DNA of 64,000 nt from Alteromonas sp. KUL49 (GTDB taxonomy: Bacteria; Pseudomonadota; Gammaproteobacteria; Enterobacterales; Alteromonadaceae): contig NZ_BJKL01000004.1 in the NCBI RefSeq assembly GCF_006538345.1, positions 1-64,000 of the forward strand. Direction: 5' to 3'. Of this stretch, positions 37,119 through 46,558 are shown one piece after another; the first letter of the stretch is position 1, and each line of letters starts with the position of its first letter. Below the pieces are notes generated by a model. The model did not search any database. It saw only the letters and a list, made by a program, of their open reading frames with translations, and was not told the DNA's origin. The position numbers and the translations under genes were made by a program.

Positions 37119-39014
37119 CTAGATAGAAATCGAGTCCTCTGCTGACAAGATTACCCACTGTTTTTCGAACACGCTTGGTGTTTGATAAAGCCATAAATAA
37201 AACGTATTTGTCTTAATCCCACATGGATACGGAATAAAGAACTTCTTACACCACTTGATACTCCTAACATCAGCATACAAGCCAAACTGGCCACTGATTG
37301 CATCAATATCGTCAGTCAATAAGAAACTGTAATCTACTCTGGGATTTGCAACGCCATCTTCCAACAATGCCAATTCAGCCGAGCTCTCCAGTGCGAGTAC
37401 ATTGTCTAAAATGTTGATTTGCACGATGACACCGCCAGCAACCAAGCCAAGGTCAACACCGCCTGTGGCAAAACCACCAAAGTTTGCTGAGAATATATCA
37501 CCTTCACTGTACAGCTCACTAAGCGCATAACCCAAGGTAAGTTCGAAGCCTACCCCTCCTTCAATACCCGCTGATACTGTTATGGGGATAGGCCCCACAG
37601 TGAATTTTGCTTGGGCGAGAATACGCTCTTCTTCCCATGACTTTTCGAAGGTTTTTTCAAACTGAGCGTTCCAATAAGCATCTTCATAAACCGTGGTGTT
37701 AAAGATGATCATCTCTGAATCGTAACCAGTATTTAACCCAGTCACGTATGCTTGGCCGTCAAAAGATACCCCAAAGATGGTGTTATGAGCATTAAACACC
37801 CACATATCAACACTTCCACCCGCTTCCAGCGATGCTGCTTTGTCGAGTAAATCTACTTGAAGCTCACCAGCAAGCTCAACGCCAACTCTGAACTTACTTT
37901 GATCACCATAGCCTTTATCGTACGACCCATCTACGGTGAGTTTGTTACCAGTAAACTCAATATCTTTGCTATCTACCCAGTCACTATTCTCACTGTTTGA
38001 CACTGTTGACGTTTCTTCGTCAACTCGCTCAAAAAAGAACAGCGGCACAGTAAGCACAACGTCATTATTATGCTCTGTGTGCTCGTCATCATCGGTAGTA
38101 GCCGTTGTATCTTCTAACGACATTCTAATCGTCAACTCGTTATCTTGGCTTTCCGCGTCGTAACTCTCGTACAATAATGCCAATTGCGTATCAGATAATG
38201 CGACATCGAAACCAAAGAAATGCTCATCACCATTGTACGCAAAGTCAATGGGCTGATTCATAACATAATCAGCACTTGCGGCATCCCATAGCTCTACCGA
38301 TTGGTAGTTTCCATTAATTAATACTTCGGCTGAAAGGTAGGCTGTTGCAGAGTGCGGGCCATGATAGATGGCATCCATGTGTCCTATTATGTCGGTGTGA
38401 TGTTCACCGGTTCCCGCGTGCACTTCCGGGCTATCAAGAACGACCACACCGTCATCAATGTACGCCGAGACTACATCAAAATCATGCTCTGGTGGCGCAA
38501 GCACATCGATCTCTACTGCCGGGAAATCACCGTTAACATGGTCTTCATTATCAATACTGGGGTGATTGTCATCTTCGTTGATTTCTGTGATGTCGTCATT
38601 CGGGTCTACAATAGCGACAATCCAGTAGTCTCCACTAATGGAAACGGAGGGGATTTCCACGTCGAATGCTTCAATACTACTACCGTCTTCAACCGCAGCG
38701 TGGGTAATCGATGACAAAAAGTGAGTTTCAGTTATCTCAAGTTCTTGGTCGCCCTCGGCATTATCCGATTCACTGTGAACAAGGTAAAAATCCACCACAA
38801 CGTCCATTCCGGCGGCTTCTTGCGCTTCCAACACATAGTCAACCACTAAGGTTTGACCCATTTCGTAGGTACGCAAATTATTTGCCTGAATCTCAGAGAT
38901 AGTAAGATTAGTGCCGGTTTCAATAACTGGAGTATCGTCGGAACTGCTACCGTTACACCCTGAAACTAAAACACCCACAAGAAGTGACAAAGAGAGTTTT
39001 ATTTTATTGTTCAT
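37119..39014 (-). CDS. Lipoprotein with CARDB-like domain
   Basis: 631-residue lipoprotein (lipobox VSGC, then NGSSSDD). Residues about 35-175 form a CARDB-like domain with YWIVAIVDPNDDITEINEDDN, the family's usual ending. A His/Asp-rich middle follows (TGEHHTDIIGHMDAIYHG, DDDEHTEHNNDV), then a long Gly-rich beta domain with AGELQVDLLDKAASLEAGGSVDMWVF. The His clusters might bind metal. It is first in a two-gene unit with the HEAT-repeat protein. Surface or periplasmic location is likely, function unknown. Confidence 0.7.
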   Translation of the reverse strand: MNNKIKLSLSLLVGVLVSGCNGSSSDDTPVIETGTNLTISEIQANNLRTYEMGQTLVVDYVLEAQEAAGMDVVVDFYLVHSESDNAEGDQELEITETHFLSSITHAAVEDGSSIEAFDVEIPSVSISGDYWIVAIVDPNDDITEINEDDNHPSIDNEDHVNGDFPAVEIDVLAPPEHDFDVVSAYIDDGVVVLDSPEVHAGTGEHHTDIIGHMDAIYHGPHSATAYLSAEVLINGNYQSVELWDAASADYVMNQPIDFAYNGDEHFFGFDVALSDTQLALLYESYDAESQDNELTIRMSLEDTTATTDDDEHTEHNNDVVLTVPLFFFERVDEETSTVSNSENSDWVDSKDIEFTGNKLTVDGSYDKGYGDQSKFRVGVELAGELQVDLLDKAASLEAGGSVDMWVFNAHNTIFGVSFDGQAYVTGLNTGYDSEMIIFNTTVYEDAYWNAQFEKTFEKSWEEERILAQAKFTVGPIPITVSAGIEGGVGFELTLGYALSELYSEGDIFSANFGGFATGGVDLGLVAGGVIVQINILDNVLALESSAELALLEDGVANPRVDYSFLLTDDIDAISGQFGLYADVRSIKWCKKFFIPYPCGIKTNTFYLWLYQTPSVFEKQWVILSAEDSISI

Positions 39015-39105
39015 TTACTTACCACCGGTGAAGCAAAAGTATGCACTTGGGAAATCATAGTGGATAAATGATTAAGTTCAACAACTTTCAATAACATCGT
39101 GAGAA

Positions 39106-39591
39106 CTACTGTGCCAACCACTTATACATTACAAAGCAATCCACCAACCCAAACCGACGGTGGTTATAGGCTTTAGGAAGCGTGCCTACAATGTCGTACC
39201 CCATCGTTTTCCATAGGTTTACCGCTATCTCATTGGTCGACACCACACAGTTGAACTGCATGGCGTCAAAACCAAGCTGTAATGCAACCTTCTGTGAATG
39301 AGCACACATTTGTCGTGCTACACCTTTGCCACGAGCTTCGCTGGCAACCATGTAACCGCAATTACAAATATGTCGGCTTGGCCCTTTGGCGTTGGCTTTG
39401 ATGTAGTATGAACCCAGTACTTTATCGCCCTCAACAAAAACATAGGTTTTGGCGGGTAATTGACACCACAGTTCGAACGCTTGATCTTTTGTCATATCTG
39501 CGTCGAACGCGTATGTCTCTTGAGCTTCAATCACCGCTACAAAAGTTGGCCAAAAAGCATCAAAATCAGCTGGTGTTATTTCCCTTAACAC
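39106..39591 (-). CDS. GNAT-family N-acetyltransferase
   Basis: 161-residue acetyltransferase. The acetyl-CoA site is NCGYMVASEARGKGVARQMCAHSQKVALQLG, with the R/Q-x-x-G-x-G/A pattern. The later QFNCVVSTNEIAVNLWKTMGYDIVGTLP is typical of GNAT. The start is a GTG at 39591 with AAGGA eight bases upstream; no ATG occurs in the first 30 codons. Substrate unknown. Confidence 0.87.
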   Translation of the reverse strand: MLREITPADFDAFWPTFVAVIEAQETYAFDADMTKDQAFELWCQLPAKTYVFVEGDKVLGSYYIKANAKGPSRHICNCGYMVASEARGKGVARQMCAHSQKVALQLGFDAMQFNCVVSTNEIAVNLWKTMGYDIVGTLPKAYNHRRFGLVDCFVMYKWLAQ

Positions 39592-39652
39592 TAGATATTT
39601 CCTTGTAAAGCGAGAGCCCTAAATGTCGCTTTAGATCTAAGATCAACAGCCC

Positions 39653-40462
39653 CTAGGCACTCACATTTCGCCTAATCAAAACAAACACACCAAAGAGGGA
39701 CATGTAAGCGAGAACGGAAGGTGCAGACACCCTTTGAAGAGTCGCAAGCTCATCAATTTCAGACGCTGTTAGTAATTGGTCATAAATAGCCAAACTATCC
39801 ATACCTCCCGAGTAAAAAGATCCGTTTCCAACCAAACTTCCCGATGATTGAAGCGGATCAAACGCAGCTATATCCGAGCGAATGTGATAACGACCTATAT
39901 CGCCGCTATCGATCACCCTACCTTGTCCTGACGATGTGACTGACGAGGAATCAGATAGCACACCATTTATAAACAAAGAAAGTACCGTATTACCTGTCCC
40001 ATCATTAAAATCTTGTGTGAGTGCAACGTGCGTCCATACATCAAGATAATTCACATCAAAACCAGCGATAGCGGTTTGATTTTGGCCGTTAGTATATGCC
40101 GCTCGTATGCCCGTGCTATCAGTATAAATAGTAGTTCTTAAAAACCATCCCGAGTCATCGTCAAAGCTTATCAACGCTTGATTCGTTAGTTGATCCGACT
40201 TTATCCACATCGAAACAGTAAAATCTGCATTGTCTGCCATGAGTGTGCTGTTGTTGTCACCCAGATCAATGTATGAACTAGTACCGCTAAAATAGGCAGC
40301 ATTACCATCTACACCGGAACCATAGGTTATTCCACTAGCGCCGACGACATTGTAAGCTGGATCTGATGTAAGGTTATTTTCAAAGTCCCAGCTTGCGATT
40401 ACAGCGGCATGGGAGAATGATGATGTGAGTAAAAGTGAGGCGATTAGAATTATTTTTTTCAA
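39653..40462 (-). CDS. LamG-domain secreted protein with degenerate PEP-CTERM-like tail
   Basis: 269 residues. Signal peptide to SHA-A, then a LamG/concanavalin-like jelly roll (VIASWDFENNLTSD, ADFTVSMWIKSDQLTNQALISFDD, YLDVWTHVALTQDFNDGTGNTVLSLFINGVL, GGMDSLAIYDQLLTASEI). The tail is SAPSVLAYMSLFGVFVLIRR, with the Pro-hydrophobic helix-Arg plan of PEP-CTERM sorting signals but Ala-Pro rather than Glu-Pro. Translation starts at a TTG (40462); no ATG is near. May bind carbohydrate; role unknown. Confidence 0.75.
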   Translation of the reverse strand: MKKIILIASLLLTSSFSHAAVIASWDFENNLTSDPAYNVVGASGITYGSGVDGNAAYFSGTSSYIDLGDNNSTLMADNADFTVSMWIKSDQLTNQALISFDDDSGWFLRTTIYTDSTGIRAAYTNGQNQTAIAGFDVNYLDVWTHVALTQDFNDGTGNTVLSLFINGVLSDSSSVTSSGQGRVIDSGDIGRYHIRSDIAAFDPLQSSGSLVGNGSFYSGGMDSLAIYDQLLTASEIDELATLQRVSAPSVLAYMSLFGVFVLIRRNVSA

Positions 40463-40624
40463 TGTACTTTACCACTCTTTGAACTAATTTTTATTCGAAA
40501 GCGGGCAAGCAAGCTTCACACCAAGCCAATAAAACTCTGATTTAGTTAACTTTTATAAAAACCCTATCTTATACTGTTAAGAAAGCTGACAGAAGACGAT
40601 TAGTCTCCTGGCTTTCATTACTCC

Positions 40625-41497
40625 TCAATATCCTTTGAGATAGTCCAACAACAACTTTGCATTACTCCCTGGCTGGATGTTTTTGGGCCAAACGGCTGAG
40701 AGCGTTAATGGTTCAATGTTCCAGCCTTTGAGCACGTGAATCAGTCTACCTGTGTCTAACTCATTGATGACTTGAGAGTCTGATAACACAGCTAACCCCA
40801 AACCTTTTAGGCAAAACTGATAAATAGCTTCGACGCTGTTCACCTCAATTTGGCTATTGAAGACCAACGTTTGACGTTGTCCTTCTCGTACAAACACCCG
40901 ACTGTTGGAAAGTTGCTGTAACTTGATCCAATTCCAACAAGTGAGGTCTTTTGGTTTCACTGGTTTACTATGCTTTCGATATAGCTCAGGAGTACAAACG
41001 AGTAGCCTCTTTATCTCACCTATCTTAGTAGATTTAAGGTCACTGTCTTCCAGTGCCCCTGCTCTAATGGTGATGTCTACGCCTTCATCAATAATTCGGC
41101 TTCTTGTATCTGAGTAATCAATGTGTAGTTCGATCTTAGGGTACGCCAATGCAAAATCTGCTATTCGATCATTAAGCGACGAACGACTGAGTGCAGTTGG
41201 CATGGTTATCTTAAGTTTGCCAAAGGGTTGACTCTGTTGGCTCGACAAAAGCGCCATGCCTTGTTGGGCAGCGTTTAGCATGTTTTTCACATGTTGGTAG
41301 AAGCGCTCTCCCTCGCTACTTAGTGATACATTCCTTGTCGATCTGTACAGCAGTGCGCTGCCTGTATTCTCTTCGAGTTTAGCAATGTGATAGCTAACCA
41401 CCGACGGCGATAAATTTAGCGAAGTGGCTGCGGCTTTGAATGACCCTAACTTGACTACTTCAGCGAAAATCGCCATGGCCTTAAGTTCATTAATCAC
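40625..41497 (-). CDS. LysR-family transcriptional regulator
   Basis: 290 residues. The HTH AIFAEVVKLGSFKAAATSLNLSPSVVSYHIAKLEENTGSALLYRSTR precedes a LysR effector domain. The start is GTG at 41497, giving the usual N-terminus; ATG at 41476 would clip it. Divergent by 106 bases from a LysE-type exporter, which is its probable target. Confidence 0.9.
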   Translation of the reverse strand: MINELKAMAIFAEVVKLGSFKAAATSLNLSPSVVSYHIAKLEENTGSALLYRSTRNVSLSSEGERFYQHVKNMLNAAQQGMALLSSQQSQPFGKLKITMPTALSRSSLNDRIADFALAYPKIELHIDYSDTRSRIIDEGVDITIRAGALEDSDLKSTKIGEIKRLLVCTPELYRKHSKPVKPKDLTCWNWIKLQQLSNSRVFVREGQRQTLVFNSQIEVNSVEAIYQFCLKGLGLAVLSDSQVINELDTGRLIHVLKGWNIEPLTLSAVWPKNIQPGSNAKLLLDYLKGY

Positions 41498-41603
41498 TTA
41501 ATTATCCCAAAAATTAGAATAGTAAAAACAAATTAAACCATCTAATCATTTCAACAACAATGGGTAACACTAATTGCCCGTATAAATTTAACGAGTAGAC
41601 TTT

Positions 41604-42188
41604 ATGGTGCTATCAATGATGTTGTTTTCACTGGTTCTGTCGATCAGCCCTGGGCCAGTCAACCTTGTCGCCCTGACATGTGGGTTCAATAATGGTTTAT
41701 TGCGCTCCATACCTTTTGTTAGCGGTTCAACCTTGGGGTTTGTTACCTTGTTGTTCGCCACAGGAATGGGCTTAGGTGAGATAAGCTTGTATTTGCCCAG
41801 TGCGTATGACTATTTAAAGTATCTTGGCTGCGGCTACCTCCTTTATCTAGCGTTAGCTATATCTACCAGCAAAGTAGCTGAGCCAAATGAAGATCCAAGG
41901 TCTAACACTTTTTCTTTCTCGCAAGGTTGGTTGATGCAGTGGCTCAATCCAAAGGCTTGGGTTGCTTGTCTAGCTGGCTGCAGCGCTTTTGGTGTCTACG
42001 AGTCGGATACGAGGTTTAGTCTGTTTATCGGTATTTACTTAGTGATCTGCTTTGTAGGTATTGCAAGCTGGGCATTGTTGGGAAGCAAGATGAATAGTGT
42101 TTTGCGGTCACATCGGCACATAAAGTTGTTCAATAAACTGATGGGGCTCATTCTTGCTGTTTTAGCGACAGCCTTGTTGTTCAGTTGA
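41604..42188 (+). CDS. LysE/RhtB-family amino-acid exporter
   Basis: 194-residue membrane protein with about six helices. The family signature LSISPGPVNLVALTCGFNNGLLRSIPFVSGSTLGF is at the N-terminus and GWLMQWLNPKAWVACLAG in the middle. It probably exports amino acids or similar small molecules by proton exchange. Adjacent divergent LysR gene suggests substrate-induced expression. A hairpin between this gene and the convergent amylase follows. Confidence 0.88.
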   Translation: MVLSMMLFSLVLSISPGPVNLVALTCGFNNGLLRSIPFVSGSTLGFVTLLFATGMGLGEISLYLPSAYDYLKYLGCGYLLYLALAISTSKVAEPNEDPRSNTFSFSQGWLMQWLNPKAWVACLAGCSAFGVYESDTRFSLFIGIYLVICFVGIASWALLGSKMNSVLRSHRHIKLFNKLMGLILAVLATALLFS

Positions 42189-42208
42189 TTGCAGCAGAAG
42201 TTGTTGAG

Positions 42209-42240
42209 GAGTGTTTGCGCGATGTGCAACAAACACTCCA
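42209..42240. terminator. Hairpin between convergent lysE-like and amylase genes
   Basis: GGAGTGTTTG / CAAACACTCC perfect 10-bp stem with a 12-base loop, directly after the exporter stop and just past the amylase stop. T-tracts are poor, so it is a probable shared terminator. Confidence 0.5.
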
Positions 42241-42250
42241 CCGTGCATTA

Positions 42251-44005
42251 TCAATAGGTAGTAAACACTCCAAAGCTCAATGGCGCTAATAAAATACTAG
42301 CGTCATCGTCTCCAATCAGTTTGGCATCACCGCCCACCAGACTAAGCGTAGCGTAATCTCCCACGACAGGCACTACCTGCGCGTTCGGTGATAGATTGAA
42401 CGCAATATAAACTTCATTTCCCTGTTCATCCGCACGTACAAAGGTAAAGGCCTGTTGCTGATTGTCTAACCAACGAACGCGTTGATCACCATAGCTAAGT
42501 AGCGGAATAGACTTTCTCAGTACAGCAAACTCGCTAATTGCCCGGTAAATTGGATGGTCAGTATCAAAGTTACTCTGTGCGGTGGTTGCAGATGTGCCCA
42601 GTAAGGTATTGTCGTTATAGCTAGCCACTGAGGATGGCATCATATCTTCCCTTGCGTCCACATCATGTCCATCACCAGTGAAGCCTTGCTCGTCACCATA
42701 ATAAACAACAGGAATTCCTCGTGATACAAACATCATGGCATGGGCCAGTATACTGCGCTTGAGCTTTTCTTCAGAGGAAACATTGGGTAAGTAACGTGCA
42801 ATAAAATGACCTGGTCTACCCATATCGTGGTTACCCAAGAAGGTAAGCAATTGGTTCACATTGCTGTCTTCGTCGTTGTAGAGATGGTCGTGGTCAAGCA
42901 AGTCACTCACTTGACTCACTGGGTTGTTGGCAAAAAAAGTGCCGCCTACTGCCGCCTGAAAACCAAAGTCTAACACCGCGGGTAACTGACCTGTTGTAGT
43001 AAACTCACTTAACACTCGTGGATCTGGGTCGTAAACCTCACCGAAGATATGAAAATTGGGAATTCCAACCTGTTGAGCATGTGCCATAATCGCCGGTGAA
43101 AACGCCTGCCAAAAAGGTAACTGCACGTGTCTAACTGTATCTACACGTAAGCCATCAGGTTTAAACTCTGATATGAGCTGACTGTAAATATCTATCATTC
43201 CCTGCACTACTCGAGGATCTTCAGTATTAACATCGTCCAATCCATTAAAATCACCATAAAGGCTATTTTCACCTTCAAAAGTTGTGTCACCTTGATTGTG
43301 GTAGTAGCTAGGGTCATTGAGCCATGCCGGAGACTTTACCCCCTGTTCTGTGTCTGGCACAAACGGAGTGTAAGTACCCGACTTTGCAACCGTATCTAGA
43401 GATCGATATTCACAAGACGTTAGACCTTCGATAAAAGCACCGTCACTTTCGTGACATTCTCTGTACTTAATAACGTCAGCAGTATGATTGGTAATAATAT
43501 CGAAGAAGACCTTAATGCCCTTTTGATGCGCGGCTGTTATTAACTGTTTTAAGTCGGCGTTACTACCAAAATGAGGATCAACTTCACCAAAATCCACAAT
43601 CCAGTACCCGTGATGTGCAAAGCCATCCTTTTGAACCGCTTTATTGCGTAGTATTGGCGTCATCCAAATGGCAGTGATCCCCATACCTTTGAGGTAATCG
43701 AGTTTTTGCTCGATACCTTGCATGTCGCCACCGTGAAATGCCCACTTTGATGACGGGTCAAACCCCCCATGTGAAATAGACCCCTCTGGCGCCCCCAAAT
43801 CGTTGGACGGATCTCCGTTATAAAATCGATCGGGCATAACAAAATAAAACACATCCTCTCGGACATCCCGAGTAAGATAATTGTCTGGGTTTTGAGATGT
43901 AGGAGAGACAATCTGGTCATTATGCTCTGGAGCGGGTGTACACCCCAATAGAACAATACTTAAACTCAGCGACACAATTTTGGGGAATGACTCTATCAAT
44001 CTCAT
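42251..44005 (-). CDS. GH13 alpha-amylase family lipoprotein
   Basis: 584-residue glycoside hydrolase with a lipobox (VLLGC, then TPAPEHND), so anchored in the envelope. The (beta/alpha)8 conserved regions are present: DIITNH, GLRVDTVRHV (nucleophile Asp), HIFGEVYD (acid Glu) and FLGNHDMGR (transition-state Asp). A beta C-domain ends the protein. It acts on alpha-1,4-glucans such as starch or maltodextrins. It follows the GlcG-like gene by three bases, and the aldo/keto reductase is upstream in the same operon. It is not an agar enzyme. Confidence 0.93.
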   Translation of the reverse strand: MRLIESFPKIVSLSLSIVLLGCTPAPEHNDQIVSPTSQNPDNYLTRDVREDVFYFVMPDRFYNGDPSNDLGAPEGSISHGGFDPSSKWAFHGGDMQGIEQKLDYLKGMGITAIWMTPILRNKAVQKDGFAHHGYWIVDFGEVDPHFGSNADLKQLITAAHQKGIKVFFDIITNHTADVIKYRECHESDGAFIEGLTSCEYRSLDTVAKSGTYTPFVPDTEQGVKSPAWLNDPSYYHNQGDTTFEGENSLYGDFNGLDDVNTEDPRVVQGMIDIYSQLISEFKPDGLRVDTVRHVQLPFWQAFSPAIMAHAQQVGIPNFHIFGEVYDPDPRVLSEFTTTGQLPAVLDFGFQAAVGGTFFANNPVSQVSDLLDHDHLYNDEDSNVNQLLTFLGNHDMGRPGHFIARYLPNVSSEEKLKRSILAHAMMFVSRGIPVVYYGDEQGFTGDGHDVDAREDMMPSSVASYNDNTLLGTSATTAQSNFDTDHPIYRAISEFAVLRKSIPLLSYGDQRVRWLDNQQQAFTFVRADEQGNEVYIAFNLSPNAQVVPVVGDYATLSLVGGDAKLIGDDDASILLAPLSFGVFTTY

Positions 44006-44008
44006 GAT

Positions 44009-44428
44009 CTACTCCGTCCTGTCTCTCATCACAGCCGCGATGATGTCCATCGCAAGACGCTCATCCGCTTCCTCAGCCATACCACTGATGCCTATACCAC
44101 CAATGACCTTCCCGGAGGTGCTTTCAATTGGTACACCACCAGCCATACCTGTGATTCTGGGGTCGGTCCAGAACCCAAGCGTTTTGTGAGTCTCTTTTGC
44201 CCATGCGGCCAATTGACTAGTTTTTTGTCTGTCTCTTGCCGATGTATATGCTTTGTTTTGTGCCAACACACAGCTTTGCGGGCTGGCACCATCAGCACGA
44301 GAAAAGGCAATCAGCTCACCCGCACTGTCAACCACAGCTACAGCAATGTTTTCATTGTTCATATTGGCCCAATCGAGTGAAGCACCTATTAGGGCATGTG
44401 AAATATCTAAAGTTAAAGTATTCATCAT
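44009..44428 (-). CDS. GlcG/HbpS-like (DUF336) protein
   Basis: 139 residues. The GlcG/HbpS fold is recognisable from VAVVDSAGELIAFSRADGASPQSCVLAQNKAYTSA and MAGGVPIESTSGKVIGGIGISG. Family members bind heme or small molecules; a cofactor role in oxidation pathways is common but not fixed. Its ATG overlaps the aldo/keto reductase stop in an ATGA arrangement, and the amylase starts three bases after its stop, so the three genes are one operon. Confidence 0.88.
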   Translation of the reverse strand: MMNTLTLDISHALIGASLDWANMNNENIAVAVVDSAGELIAFSRADGASPQSCVLAQNKAYTSARDRQKTSQLAAWAKETHKTLGFWTDPRITGMAGGVPIESTSGKVIGGIGISGMAEEADERLAMDIIAAVMRDRTE

Positions 44429-45393
44429 GGCAATTCATCTCCACGAGCACTCACATACAAGGCATACCAATCTTCTCTGGTGATAGTTATTGTTGTTGCT
44501 TGGGCGCTTACTTTAATGCGATCTGGATTGGCAGAGCCAATAATTGGCTGAATCATTGACGGGTGACGCATCAGCCAAGCGAGTACAAGTGCGTCAGGGC
44601 TAACACCGTATTTATTGGCAAGATTGGTTACCAAATCTCGGGTTGCCTGTTCTTTAGCATTCAAAGATACATTTGCACCCGAGTACTTACCTTGACTAGC
44701 CGGTGCCCATGACTGCATCTGAATACCATTGAGTTTGGCGTACTCCATGGTTCCCGCAGTAAAGTTCACATGCTGACCGTCAGGGTTACCTGCATAAATG
44801 CCCTCTTCCAACCAACCTAGATTAGTCAGGCTCATCTCTATTTGGTTCGCTACCAGTGGCTTCTCTAGGTAATGATTCAAGCACTGCATTTGCGCCCCAT
44901 TCATGTTAGATACACCGAGATGACGAACCTTCCCTGATTGATGTAACTGATAAAACGCTTCAGCCACTTCCTCAGGTTGCATGAGCGGGTCTGGACGATG
45001 AAGTAGTAAAATATCGAGATAGTCAGTGTTCAAGCGCTTAAGAATGCCTTCAACAGAATGCAGTATCCACGAAGCTGAGAAGTCATAACGTTTGGGTCCA
45101 AATTCATCATCAAAACGAATACCGCACTTAGATTGAATAATGAGTTCAGAACGCAATGCCGGACGCTGTGCTAGGAGTTCTCCAAATACCTTTTCCGCTT
45201 TGCCCATTTTGTATATGTCGGCATGATCAATAACATTTATGCCTGCGTCTAATGCTGCATCTATTGCGCAATGCGCTTGACGTTTTTGTTCTGAAGTTGT
45301 GGGGTTAGTATCCCAGTCGCCACCAATGGCCATACAACCGTAAACCAATTGGCTGGCACTCGGAAAATACGTTTGAATAGGTAATGTATTCAT
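44425..45393 (-). CDS. Aldo/keto reductase, YdhF-like
   Basis: 322-residue NADPH oxidoreductase. Catalytic tetrad elements are seen in NVIDHADIYKMG (Asp, Tyr), IIQSKCGIRF (Lys) and DILLLHRPDPLM (His); LGVSNMNGAQ follows. The ATG at 45393 is used because it has AAAGAG upstream; the ATG at 45438 has no site. First gene of the operon with GlcG-like protein and amylase, divergent from a LysR gene. Confidence 0.9.
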   Translation of the reverse strand: MNTLPIQTYFPSASQLVYGCMAIGGDWDTNPTTSEQKRQAHCAIDAALDAGINVIDHADIYKMGKAEKVFGELLAQRPALRSELIIQSKCGIRFDDEFGPKRYDFSASWILHSVEGILKRLNTDYLDILLLHRPDPLMQPEEVAEAFYQLHQSGKVRHLGVSNMNGAQMQCLNHYLEKPLVANQIEMSLTNLGWLEEGIYAGNPDGQHVNFTAGTMEYAKLNGIQMQSWAPASQGKYSGANVSLNAKEQATRDLVTNLANKYGVSPDALVLAWLMRHPSMIQPIIGSANPDRIKVSAQATTITITREDWYALYVSARGDELP

Positions 45394-45548
45394 CGCGCGC
45401 TCTTTTTGTGAATTTGAATAAAGTGTAGCGACTGACATGAATAGTTACAGGGTAAAAAGCCGAAATCACCATTCGCTATAACAATCAATTGAATTCACTA
45501 TAACTATAGATTAAGGTCGTAACATTCCGTTTTTCCGAGCTACACACC

Positions 45549-46433
45549 ATGAAATCTCATAAAAAAGTAGAAAGGCTCATGCTATTTTCTGCCGTCGCTG
45601 AAACCCTGAATTATGGTACAGCGGCTGAAAAACTTGGCATTTCACGGGGCTACCTATCAGAGCAAATTAAAGCGCTAGAACTAGCGTTGGGTGTAAAACT
45701 ACTTCAGCGTTCTACTAGGCAAGTCAATTTAACCAGTGAAGGAAAACAAGTACACGCTGATGCTCAGCTGATCAATAACGCCATGGTTGCTATGGAGAAA
45801 AAGCTCAACAAAGAGCAAACCGAGTTAAAAGGTGAAATATCGGTCACCGCTCCAAATATGTTTGCTCACTATATACTCAGCGACATTTGCTACGACTTTA
45901 CCCGTACACATCCCGCAGTGACTTTCAGTATTGACTCAAGTTATCAAAGACATGATTTGAATCGCGGTCACTTCGATTTGGCTTTCCGTTCCACCAACAC
46001 ACCACCACAAGATATGGTGGCGAAACCCCTCATGAGCTATCAACACGTTATCGTTGCCGCTCCGAGTTATGTGGACGAATACGGCCTGCCAAAGGACGGC
46101 AATGCATTACTGAAGCATCAATGCTTACATGGCCCCGACATAGATACGTGGACGATTAACAGAAAACGTTTCCCAATCAAAGGTTCAGTAAAGCTCAATG
46201 ATAATGTCAATCTCATTAATCGAGCACTTGATGGCAGGGGGATTGCCAGATTACCCGACTATATTGTTAGCGCGCATTTGCGCAATGGTTCACTCGTTCA
46301 AGTATTAGAAGAGCACACACCTACTCCACACAAGTTGTACATCATTCACCCTCAGAAATTACATCAGTCTTTGCGAGTGAGAGAATTTATCGACGCCGTC
46401 ACTTCTATAGTGTCTACAACAACTAATCAATGA
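45549..46433 (+). CDS. LysR-family transcriptional regulator
   Basis: 294 residues. HTH LFSAVAETLNYGTAAEKLGISRGYLSEQIKALELALGVKLLQRSTR, then a LysR ligand domain (AYVDEYGLP and GRGIARLPDYIV regions). It is divergent from the aldo/keto reductase-GlcG-amylase operon across about 155 bp, so it likely controls that operon. Inducer unknown. Confidence 0.9.
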   Translation: MKSHKKVERLMLFSAVAETLNYGTAAEKLGISRGYLSEQIKALELALGVKLLQRSTRQVNLTSEGKQVHADAQLINNAMVAMEKKLNKEQTELKGEISVTAPNMFAHYILSDICYDFTRTHPAVTFSIDSSYQRHDLNRGHFDLAFRSTNTPPQDMVAKPLMSYQHVIVAAPSYVDEYGLPKDGNALLKHQCLHGPDIDTWTINRKRFPIKGSVKLNDNVNLINRALDGRGIARLPDYIVSAHLRNGSLVQVLEEHTPTPHKLYIIHPQKLHQSLRVREFIDAVTSIVSTTTNQ

Positions 46434-46558
46434 ACACTTATCACCAGCGCTAAAGCCTATTGAAGATATTTAACGTAAATGCGAACAAGAATTGTATACA
46501 AAGCGAGCAAATGCGGTTTATTATTTAGTCAACAACAATAAGTCACACGGAGTGGGTG

